Below are positions 33,199-40,631 of a stretch of 40,631 nucleotides of DNA, piece by piece. Under the pieces are notes generated by a model, which saw only the letters and a program-made list of their open reading frames with translations, made no database searches and was not told the DNA's origin. Position numbers and translations under genes: made by a program. Position 1 is the stretch's first letter; each line of letters begins with the position of its first letter. The DNA comes from Coriobacteriales bacterium. Its GTDB lineage: Bacteria > Actinomycetota > Coriobacteriia > Coriobacteriales > UBA8131. Where the stretch lies: assembly GCA_031263105.1 (NCBI GenBank), contig JAISGJ010000142.1, positions 1 to 40,631 of the forward strand, read 5' to 3'.

Positions 33199-33573
33199 TC
33201 AATCGGCACTCGCCTTGCCCGGAGCACCGGGGGGCTTGGGGATGCCGGGGGCGCCGGGGGGCTTGGGGATGCCGGGTGCGCCGGGTGCGCCGGGTGCGCC
33301 GGGGGGCCTGGGCGCGCCCGGCATCCCGGGAGCACCAGGAGGCCCCGGAGGCCTGGGCGCCCCGGGCGCACCAGGGGCGCCCGGCATCCCGGGAGCGCCC
33401 GGGGCACCCGGCATCCCGGGCGCTCCGGGCATCCCGGGGACTGCGGGCATGGCGGCCGCGATCTCCTCCGCCGTGGCGCCGCAGCCCGAGCACTCCATGG
33501 CTGTGAAGGGGTTCTTGGCCCCACATTTCGGGCAGGTTATCTCCGAACTCACACTTGCAGGCCTGAAACACAT
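33199..33573 (-). CDS. zinc-ribbon protein with collagen-like Gly-X-Y tail
   Basis: [88 protein letters not shown]... Confidence 0.85.
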   Translation of the reverse strand: MCFRPASVSSEITCPKCGAKNPFTAMECSGCGATAEEIAAAMPAVPGMPGAPGMPGAPGAPGMPGAPGAPGAPRPPGPPGAPGMPGAPRPPGAPGAPGAPGIPKPPGAPGIPKPPGAPGKASAD

Positions 33574-33626
33574 GAACGCTCTCTCTCCTCCTCTGTCTGT
33601 CGAGAACACGGTGCGGTGCGCAGAGC

Positions 33627-33782
33627 TTACTGCTTGCGGAACTTGTCCATCCTCTGCTGGTAGTCCCGGTAGTACTCCTCCATGCGCTCTTCCCTCGACT
33701 TCGTGATCCTTGCCCTCCGCAGCACAAGGCCCGCCACGAAAAAGATGACGCCTACCAGCGCTATCGCTATATAACCGTCCAT
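33627..33782 (-). CDS. small single-TM protein
   Basis: [51 protein letters not shown]. Confidence 0.75.
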   Translation of the reverse strand: MDGYIAIALVGVIFFVAGLVLRRARITKSREERMEEYYRDYQQRMDKFRKQ

Positions 33783-33871
33783 ATCGACGACTCCCTCATA
33801 CGCGTTGGCGGGCGTGCCTCGGGCTCCGCCCGCCAACATCCTGCTCACTCTTGCTGCACGGCCGTTACTGA

Positions 33872-34015
33872 GTTCACACCCCCACTGTCATTCCGAGCCC
33901 CGCCGAGGAATCTTTGGACACGCAGTGTCCAACGGCAGGTCGGGGGGCCCTCCGACCTGCGGTCGACCGCTGGCGCGGCCGAGGATCCCTCGACAGGCTC
34001 GGGATGACAGTGGGG
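33872..34015. mobile_element. MITE-like palindromic element, copy C (inverted relative to copy B)
   Basis: gttcacacccccactgtcattccgagc...ctcgggatgacagtgggg; internal sequence nearly the reverse complement of 26816-26971. Confidence 0.75.
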
Positions 34016-34101
34016 CTCGGGGTGACAGTGGGGCTCGGGGTGACAGTGGGGGCCGGGATGACAGTGGGGGGGTCGGGGTGACAGTGGGGTGTCAGTAACG
34101 C
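34005..34101. repeat. tandem ~18-20 bp repeat (about 5 units) appended to element copy C
   Basis: (cgggatgacagtggggct)(cggggtgacagtggggct)(cggggtgacagtgggggc)(cgggatgacagtgggggggt)(cggggtgacagtggggtgt). Confidence 0.85.
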
Positions 34102-34152
34102 GCGGCCCCAGCCGCCGCCAGGGAGGGCTGTGTGCCAGAAGGCCCAGAAGGG

Positions 34153-35592
34153 CTAGAAGCCCATGAGCATGCTGACGAGCGGCAGCCAGAGCGTGCAGAG
34201 AACGATCAGGAGCGGGACGGTGAACCAGCCCTTCTTCAGCCATTCTCCCATGGTGATCCAGCCCTTCTCATAACAGATGAGCATGATCGAATCCACCGGG
34301 ATGACCGTGGTGACGCCGCCCAACGTGCCGCCGATCATGGCGATCACCGCACCGTTGACGCCCGTCACCGCCGCCAATGCCATGATCAGGGGCAGGGCCA
34401 CCGACACCGTCGGCGGGCCGACCGGGATGCAGATATGCAGGAAGGCCGTGACCGTGCAGGCCACCAGCACGACGACGAGCATCGGCCAGGCATCGGCGCC
34501 GACCAGCACCGTGTTCACGAACCAGGCGGCGACGCCGGTGCCCACAAGGCCGGCGGAGAGGGCCGTGACCCCGGCGATCATCATGATCACGTCCCAGCCG
34601 ATGTTCTTGTAATAGTCCTTCTTGGAGATCAGATCTATGCCGGGAACGAAGGCCACGATGGCGGCCACGAAGCTGATCATCATCATGTTCAGAGAGGTGA
34701 TCCAGGTGGTGGAGATCATCAAGCCCACCACGATGACGAACCAGACGATGATCTTGACCTCATGGGCCGAGATCTTGCCGAAACTGCTGATCTGCTCCTG
34801 AACCTTCCTGATGGCGTCTTCAGAGACGGGCTCGCACTTGAAGACCTTGATCAGCCAGAACGCGGTCAGACAGGTGGCCACCAAGGCCATCGGAACGCCC
34901 ATGACCATCCAGTCCAGGAACGTGACGCGGACGCCCATGAACTGCTCGACCATGGTCATGCACAGGATGTTCAGGGAGTTGCCCATGGGGGTGCCGATGC
35001 CGCCGATGGCGGCGGCGGCACCGCAGCCGATGGACAGGGCCTTGGCCAGCTGGGAGTTGCCCTTGACACCGCCGTTGGCCTCCACGATGGAGATGGAGAG
35101 GCCGACGAAGATCGCCGAGGCGGCCAGGTCGGAGACGAACATCGAGAGGACGGCGTCGGCGAGCATGATGCCGAAGATCAGCTTCGCCGTGCTGCCCTTG
35201 GACCAGGAGAGCGCGACGTTGGCGATGCGGTACGGGATAGGCGAGGCCATCACCGCCCCGGACAGGGCGAAGACGAACAAGCAGAAGAAGACCACCGACG
35301 ACGTGGTCGCCCCATAGACGTCGGCTATCGGGATGACGCCCGAGAAGGGCAGCAGAACCAAGATCACCAGGACCGAGACGATGAACGGGATCGCCTCGGT
35401 CACCCAAAGGACGATCAGGCAGGCCAGGATGCCTACGGCGGCGATGGCGGGCCTTTCAAGGCCCTCGGGCACCGGGCACACAAACGCGAAGAACAGATAC
35501 ACGGCTGCTGCGACGATCCACGCAATCAGCTTCTTCATACTGAAGGGCACGGTACCCTTGGCAATGCTCGCTGATATCTCAGTTGCACTCAT
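34153..35592 (-). CDS. DASS/SLC13-family sodium-coupled anion transporter
   Basis: ...FVCPVPEGLERPAIAAVGILACLIVLWVTEAIPFIVSVLVILVLLPFSG...GIGTPMGNSLNILCMTMVEQFMG...PVGPPTVSVALPLIMALAAVTG. Confidence 0.92.
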   Translation of the reverse strand: MSATEISASIAKGTVPFSMKKLIAWIVAAAVYLFFAFVCPVPEGLERPAIAAVGILACLIVLWVTEAIPFIVSVLVILVLLPFSGVIPIADVYGATTSSVVFFCLFVFALSGAVMASPIPYRIANVALSWSKGSTAKLIFGIMLADAVLSMFVSDLAASAIFVGLSISIVEANGGVKGNSQLAKALSIGCGAAAAIGGIGTPMGNSLNILCMTMVEQFMGVRVTFLDWMVMGVPMALVATCLTAFWLIKVFKCEPVSEDAIRKVQEQISSFGKISAHEVKIIVWFVIVVGLMISTTWITSLNMMMISFVAAIVAFVPGIDLISKKDYYKNIGWDVIMMIAGVTALSAGLVGTGVAAWFVNTVLVGADAWPMLVVVLVACTVTAFLHICIPVGPPTVSVALPLIMALAAVTGVNGAVIAMIGGTLGGVTTVIPVDSIMLICYEKGWITMGEWLKKGWFTVPLLIVLCTLWLPLVSMLMGF

Positions 35593-35884
35593 AGTGTTCC
35601 CTCCTTATTGTCGGTAAGTCGATATCCTTAGTACCTGCGGCTTTCTCCGGTGCCCGTCGCGCCCTCTGTCGCACCGCAGGCGACGGCAGTGCGCCGCATG
35701 ATGGGCAGGTGCCGCTGCCCTCGGTCTCCTCGGTGCCGCCGGCATCCGTCCGCTGCCGCACGTCTCGCACCGAGAGGCCCGGAGGCGGAATGCCCGAGGG
35801 CCTGCTCAATGAGAACTCCGTATTGACGAACCTGCCGCACCTTCCGCAGAACGAGCAAAACGCACCACAACTGCTCACACGCAC
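35579..35884 (-). CDS. small Cys-rich (zinc-ribbon-like) protein
   Basis: GTG start 4 nt after AAAGGAG; VRVSSCGAFCSFCGRCGRFVN...GTCPSCGALPSPAVRQ...; overlaps transporter start. Confidence 0.4.
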   Translation of the reverse strand: MRVSSCGAFCSFCGRCGRFVNTEFSLSRPSGIPPPGLSVRDVRQRTDAGGTEETEGSGTCPSCGALPSPAVRQRARRAPEKAAGTKDIDLPTIRREHYECN

Positions 35885-35970
35885 CCATCTCCTTTGCGAG
35901 AGGGGAATGCGGCGCCACTCCCTGGCCTTCGTCGCATTCCCCAGCTTCGAGTCAGCGTGCCCCCGACGAG

Positions 35971-36306
35971 TCAGGGAATGAAGATCGCCGCCTTGTTGCC
36001 TTTCTCCTCAAGCTTCCTTGCGCACTCCTCGATGGTCCCGAACTCGAGCACCTTGGCCTGGCAGCATTGGACACAGGAGGGAAGCTCGCCTTTCGCGACG
36101 CGCTCCTCGCAGAGGTCGCACAGCTCGGTCGGGAGTGCGACGTAGTCCCAATGCCAGGAGCCGTCCGCGTGCTGGCGCGGCCTGTCCTCAAGGACCTTGA
36201 TGCCCCAGTCGTCCACGCTCAGCTCAAGCTCGTTGCGACACGCGATTTCGCAGCTGTGGCAGCCGGAGCAGAACTCGTAATTGATGTAGATGGCGTTTTG
36301 GGCCAT
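35971..36306 (-). CDS. 4Fe-4S ferredoxin-type subunit (short, two-cluster)
   Basis: MAQNAIYINYEFCSGCHSCEIACRNELELSVDDWGIKVLEDRPRQHADGSWHWDYVALPTELCDLCEERVAKGELPSCVQCCQAKVLEFG. Confidence 0.92.
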   Translation of the reverse strand: MAQNAIYINYEFCSGCHSCEIACRNELELSVDDWGIKVLEDRPRQHADGSWHWDYVALPTELCDLCEERVAKGELPSCVQCCQAKVLEFGTIEECARKLEEKGNKAAIFIP

Positions 36307-36329
36307 TGCTGTGCCTCCTTCGTTGTCTC

Positions 36330-38744
36330 TCAAGCCCTGACGAGCTTGTCCTCGGGGCGCCATACCTGCTGCACGGTGAACACCTTCGCCCGGCTGGGCT
36401 CGACGGTGTCCGCTGCGTCGGTCGGGTCGTTGGGGCCGCCTTCGCCATCGACCTTGGCGAGCTTGACGATCATCTGCTTGAACGTGTTGCCGAACCCCAG
36501 CTTGCCGTTCACGCTGTTGGGCATCAGCATGTTGATGTTCGCCTTCCAGTTGCCGAACAGGTTGGGCTCCGCGCCTTCTTCCTCGGGATACCACCAGCCG
36601 TGCATCGCATGGGCGACGCCTTCCTTGATAGTGGGCACCACGTGCGCACGCTGGCGGACCTTGGCGTAGGGCGACTCGATCTCCACCCAGTCGTTCTCGT
36701 TGATGCCCAGCCTCTCTGCGTCGCGAGGGTTGATATCCAGCTGCGGGTAGGGGGTGAGCTGGCGCAGGCTCGGCACCTGCTTGTGCTCGGAGTGGAAGAA
36801 CTCCTGCCGGCGGGCACCGGTCGTCAGGATGAACGGGTACTCCTTCATGAGCTCCGGCGTATGCTCGGGCCCATAGGCCGGATAGTCGAAGTACGGCAGC
36901 GGGTCCTCGCCCCAGTTCGCGTAGGCGTAGGAATACAGCTCCACGCGACCGGTTGTCGTGGGGAAGCCGAGCTGCCCGTCGGGGCGCAGCTTGCCCACTG
37001 CGAACTTGTAGTACGGCTCGTTGCTCATCACCGTGACCTTCTCGCGCAGCGTGGTATAGGGCAGCCAGCTCCGCATGACGTGGAAGTTGTTGTAATCCTC
37101 CTCGGTCTCGAAGCGGTTCCAGAAATCGGGGAAGGTCCTCTTGCCCACCATCATCATGATCTCGACGTCGCTCTTGCACTCGCCCACCTGGACGCACTTG
37201 TTCTGGGCACCGTAGAAGGAGGCGTTCAGGCCGTAGTGGGTCACGACCATGCCGTCATGCTCGATGGTGCTGGCCACAGGCAGGAAGACGTCGCAGCAGC
37301 TCATGGTCGTCGGATTCATGAAGAGGTCGCAGGCGAAGTTGAAGTCCAGCTTCTTCAGGGCCTTGTGCCAGCGCTGCGGCTCGGCCGAGATGGCGGTGCC
37401 CACGGGGTTGGAGCCGACGAACAGGGCCATGTGCATCTGGTAGGGGTCGCCGGTCTCCAAGGCCTTGATGAACTCGTCGGGATGCACGGTCCACATGACG
37501 GCACCCACGGCGGGATACTTGTCGACGCCGATGCGCTTGGTGTTCCAGCACTCCTCGCTCATGATGCCGTTCTTGATCGCCAGCGCCAAAGTCGAGTCGG
37601 TCTCGTCGTCCACCTTCTCGTCGGAGGCTATGGCGCCGCCGTCACGCACGGCGTTGCCTTGGTCGTCGCCCATGCCGAGCGTCGTTCCGCCGGGAGCGTC
37701 CAAAAAGCCCGTGATGGTCATCAGGGCGATGAGGCACTGGCCGAGCTGCGTGCCGTTGGGGTTCTCATCGACCGACAGCCCCCAGGCAAGGCTGGAGGGC
37801 TTGGCGTTGCCGTAGAGGCGTGCCGCCCGCCAGATCTGCTCCTCGGGCACGCCGCAGATCTCCGCCGCACGCGAGGGCGGCATGTCCTGGACGCGCTGCA
37901 CCAGCTCGTCGTAGCCGTAGGTCCACATGTCGATGAACTCGCGGTCGACCAGGTCGTCGTGCGCCAGGACATAGATCCAGGCCATGGCCATGGCGGTGTC
38001 GGTGCCGGGACGGACCTGCAGCACCTCCTCCGCCCTCGTGCCGATCCAGGTGATACGCGGGTCGACGCAGATGATCTTCGTGCCGAACCGGATCATCATC
38101 TCGATGATGGCGTGGCCGTACATGCCGTCCGGGTTGCTGCGCAACGGCTCCTTGCCCCAGAGCACGATGACCTCCGGCGGCACCCAGCCCTCATGTTCGT
38201 AACGGTCCTCGAACTTCATGGCATAGTCGATCTCCGGGTAACCGCCGCCGATCATGAAAGCGGTGTTGGACATCCTCGGCCCGTAACAGGACCAGCCGGC
38301 CTGGGCATAGCAGGAATTGGGCGAGCCGAAGACCAGGTTCGCCCATTGGGGGTACCAGTTGTTCGCCTCGCGGCCGGTGCCCCCAAAGACGCAGATGGTC
38401 TCCCCGCCGTACTTCTCGATGATCTCGTTGGCGTTGGTGGCCACGATGTCGATCGCCTCGTCCCACGAGCACTGCTCCCACGTGTCCTTTCCGCGATCCT
38501 CCTTGGCGCGCTTCAGAGGATGGGTGACACGGTCGGGATGGTAGATGTACTCCTTCAGCGCAAGGCAGCGGGGGCACAGGGAGCCTTTCGTGATGGGATG
38601 CTCGGGGTCGCCCTCGACCTTTGTCACCCTGCCGTCCTTGACGTGCACCTGGAGGCCGCATCCGACCGGATGGCATCCAGGCGGCGACCAGGCGCAGGTC
38701 CTATAGACGGTCTCGTCGCCGACTTGCCTCTTCCACTCTGTCAT
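36330..38744 (-). CDS. molybdopterin-dependent oxidoreductase, DMSO-reductase superfamily (catechol dehydroxylase-like candidate)
   Basis: MTEWKRQVGDETVYRTCAWSPPGCHPVGCGLQVHVKDGRVTKVEGDPEHPITKGSLCPRCLALKEYIYHPDRVTHPLKRAKEDRGKDTWEQCSWDEAIDIV...; no Tat signal. Confidence 0.93.
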   Translation of the reverse strand: MTEWKRQVGDETVYRTCAWSPPGCHPVGCGLQVHVKDGRVTKVEGDPEHPITKGSLCPRCLALKEYIYHPDRVTHPLKRAKEDRGKDTWEQCSWDEAIDIVATNANEIIEKYGGETICVFGGTGREANNWYPQWANLVFGSPNSCYAQAGWSCYGPRMSNTAFMIGGGYPEIDYAMKFEDRYEHEGWVPPEVIVLWGKEPLRSNPDGMYGHAIIEMMIRFGTKIICVDPRITWIGTRAEEVLQVRPGTDTAMAMAWIYVLAHDDLVDREFIDMWTYGYDELVQRVQDMPPSRAAEICGVPEEQIWRAARLYGNAKPSSLAWGLSVDENPNGTQLGQCLIALMTITGFLDAPGGTTLGMGDDQGNAVRDGGAIASDEKVDDETDSTLALAIKNGIMSEECWNTKRIGVDKYPAVGAVMWTVHPDEFIKALETGDPYQMHMALFVGSNPVGTAISAEPQRWHKALKKLDFNFACDLFMNPTTMSCCDVFLPVASTIEHDGMVVTHYGLNASFYGAQNKCVQVGECKSDVEIMMMVGKRTFPDFWNRFETEEDYNNFHVMRSWLPYTTLREKVTVMSNEPYYKFAVGKLRPDGQLGFPTTTGRVELYSYAYANWGEDPLPYFDYPAYGPEHTPELMKEYPFILTTGARRQEFFHSEHKQVPSLRQLTPYPQLDINPRDAERLGINENDWVEIESPYAKVRQRAHVVPTIKEGVAHAMHGWWYPEEEGAEPNLFGNWKANINMLMPNSVNGKLGFGNTFKQMIVKLAKVDGEGGPNDPTDAADTVEPSRAKVFTVQQVWRPEDKLVRA

Positions 38745-39046
38745 ACTCTTTCCCTTCGTCTCGGTCTCGAACATACCTGCCCGACAAGCGCGCACGTCCA
38801 CGATGCACGCCCACGAGAAAACGATGACCACATCGTAGGGAGGCCTCCGGGCGACACGTCGCAGGATGCAGGTGATTTCCTTGGGAGATTCCCCCCAAAC
38901 ATCGTCTTTAGCCGATGATTTTTACGAATTCCCACGTCATGCCGGTATTCGGAAACGTCTTCTGGATGCCTTTCCGCAATCGCATACCGTATGATTGGAC
39001 GGGAGCACAGAAGTAGTCCAAGTATCCATACAAGGGAGAGGCCGAC

Positions 39047-40631
39047 TTGGAGATAAAGCTACCCGGCATCAGGATCGACAGCAGCGAGGAGGCGCAGTTC
39101 TCCCTCGGCAGGCTCTCGCCTTCCCTGACCGTCGGATTCGGCATCCATTGGGCCTGGGTCTATCTGGTCATGTTCTCGGGGGATCTGTTCTACTTCTCCG
39201 GCAAAGGAAGCGCCGAGGAGACGACCCTGATGTTCTATATGGCCTCCCTCGCCTTCTTCGCCCTCGCGCTCCTTGCCTATGCGGTCGCCTTCAGGCCGCT
39301 TCGCAGGCTCTTCTTCACCCGAGAGGTCCGCTATACCATACGTGCCGTCGGCGCAGGGCTCACCTGCGTAGGGACGCTGTTGGTCGCTCTGGCCGATGCG
39401 GGGACGGCCCTGGGGCTGCTCGCCCTCTGGGCGGGTGCGGCATGCGCCGGCGTAGGCTCCGTCATCCTGCTCATGAGCCACGGCATCTCGTTCGGGCAGT
39501 GCGACATCGCGACCATCACCACCTCTACGGCCGCAGCGCTTGTTGCGGGCATGTTCGCCTATGCCCTGCTCCTTGAGATGGCGGCGGCAGCTCCCCTTGC
39601 AGCATTCGTCGTCACGGCGCTGTTGCCTTGGGCGGAGTGCTACTGCCTCTACAAGAACAGCTCGATCCTGATAGACCGGCTCGAGTTCTCGCAGACCACG
39701 CTCAAGATACGGCGGGGGCCGTTCGCACTGCGCATCGGCGTTCCCGGCCTCCTGTTCGGCTTCGTGCTCGGCATCATGCGCACATCGGCCCTCGGCGTGC
39801 TGTCCGACGCTGAGAGCAGCTCGCTTCGCATCCTGGGCATTGTCGGGGCATGCGTCCTCACAAGCGCGCTCATAATGATCGTCCTGCTCACTCAGAAGCA
39901 GCGGCTCAACTTTCTCTTCCGTCCGCTCGCGCCGCTTGTGGCCCTCATCCTGCTCGGCTCCAGCCTGTATGCCGGCGAAACGTCCGTTACCTGGGTACTG
40001 ACCGTGCTCGGGGGCTACCTGCTGCTCGAAAACGCCATGTGGATCAACTACAGCGACATCATGCAGCGCTACCGCATATCGCCCTTCATCGTTTTCGGCT
40101 TCGGTCGGGGGACGCTGGCCCTCGGAACCCTTGTCAGCGTGTTCGTGACGAGCGCCTGCGACCTAGGGCCGATCGGGCAGCACACCGTGCTGTGCGTCAT
40201 GCTGACCGCCATCCTGTGGGCCTACGTCGCATTGCCGCAGGAAGACGACATCCGACGCCTTCTCATACAAGGGAGCGAGGGTGCCGCCGACTCGATCGGG
40301 GGCGAAGGCAGGGCGTCGTCGAACGGACAGGCCGCCCAGTCGCCGAGCGGCTGGTTCAAGCGCAAATGCGGCATGGTCGCAGACCGCTACCTCCTCTCCC
40401 GCCGCGAGACGGAGGTCCTGTTCCTGCTGGCCAAGGGGCGCAACGCGGCACACATCCAAAAACAGCTGTACATCTCTGACAGCACCACACGGACTCACAT
40501 ACGCCACATCTACAAGAAGCTCGACATTCATACCCAACAGGCGCTCATCGACATGATAGACTCCCTTGAGCTGGCCGAGCCATCGGTCAGCCGACTGGCC
40601 GCCCCATCAGTCAGCCGGTACGACCCCCCCC
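39047..40631 (+). CDS. LuxR-family regulator with N-terminal multi-TM domain (runs off window)
   Basis: TTG start; LEIKLPGIRIDSSEEAQFSLGRLSPSLTVGFGIHWAWVYLVMFSGDLFYFSGKG...; C-terminal HTH YLLSRRETEVLFLLAKGRNAAHIQKQLYISDSTTRTHIRHIYKKLDIHTQQALIDMID. Confidence 0.93.
   Translation, partial: MEIKLPGIRIDSSEEAQFSLGRLSPSLTVGFGIHWAWVYLVMFSGDLFYFSGKGSAEETTLMFYMASLAFFALALLAYAVAFRPLRRLFFTREVRYTIRAVGAGLTCVGTLLVALADAGTALGLLALWAGAACAGVGSVILLMSHGISFGQCDIATITTSTAAALVAGMFAYALLLEMAAAAPLAAFVVTALLPWAECYCLYKNSSILIDRLEFSQTTLKIRRGPFALRIGVPGLLFGFVLGIMRTSALGVLSDAESSSLRILGIVGACVLTSALIMIVLLTQKQRLNFLFRPLAPLVALILLGSSLYAGETSVTWVLTVLGGYLLLENAMWINYSDIMQRYRISPFIVFGFGRGTLALGTLVSVFVTSACDLGPIGQHTVLCVMLTAILWAYVALPQEDDIRRLLIQGSEGAADSIGGEGRASSNGQAAQSPSGWFKRKCGMVADRYLLSRRETEVLFLLAKGRNAAHIQKQLYISDSTTRTHIRHIYKKLDIHTQQALIDMIDSLELAEPSVSRLAAPSVSRYDPP

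Noticed and set aside
33230-33450. Repeat array possibly CRISPR or structural DNA
   Set aside because: Explained by Gly-X-Y codons of the collagen-like protein
34132-35574. 480-aa plus ORF rich in D/H/E
   Set aside because: Antisense of the DASS transporter membrane segments
36306-38918. 870-aa plus-strand ORF
   Set aside because: Antisense to the well-supported molybdopterin oxidoreductase

Overview
The window holds the right-hand ~23.6 kb of an integrated siphovirus-type prophage in a high-GC host, followed by ~17 kb of chromosome. Gene content suggests Coriobacteriia/Eggerthellaceae; this is inference. Most prophage genes are on the minus strand: partial tape measure, tail chaperones, major tail protein, head-tail connectors, HK97 capsid and protease, portal, TerL/TerS, HNH, then a dense early operon (pentapeptide protein, replication initiator with 11-bp iteron-like repeats, tyrosine integrase, DnaN-like mini-clamp). 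The early operon reads leftward from a Cro/CI switch near 20.4 kb that has three evenly spaced operator-like palindromes. Plus-strand lysogeny/moron genes are the CI-type repressor, a DEDD exonuclease with a C-terminal TM helix, a large serine recombinase whose reading frame ends inside tRNA-Lys, and two paralogous tail-anchored membrane proteins. Those two share a near-identical promoter block embedded in the opposing lytic operon. The chromosomal side carries a duplicated tRNA-Lys 5' half, an inverted-repeat (MITE-like) element family, a toxin C-terminus/immunity remnant, a VapD-like (Cas2-fold) two-gene module, a LytTR-DUF3021-ABC cassette, and a molybdopterin oxidoreductase/ferredoxin/DASS transporter/LuxR cluster resembling gut catechol-dehydroxylase loci. 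Many ORFs in the supplied track are antisense GC artefacts.
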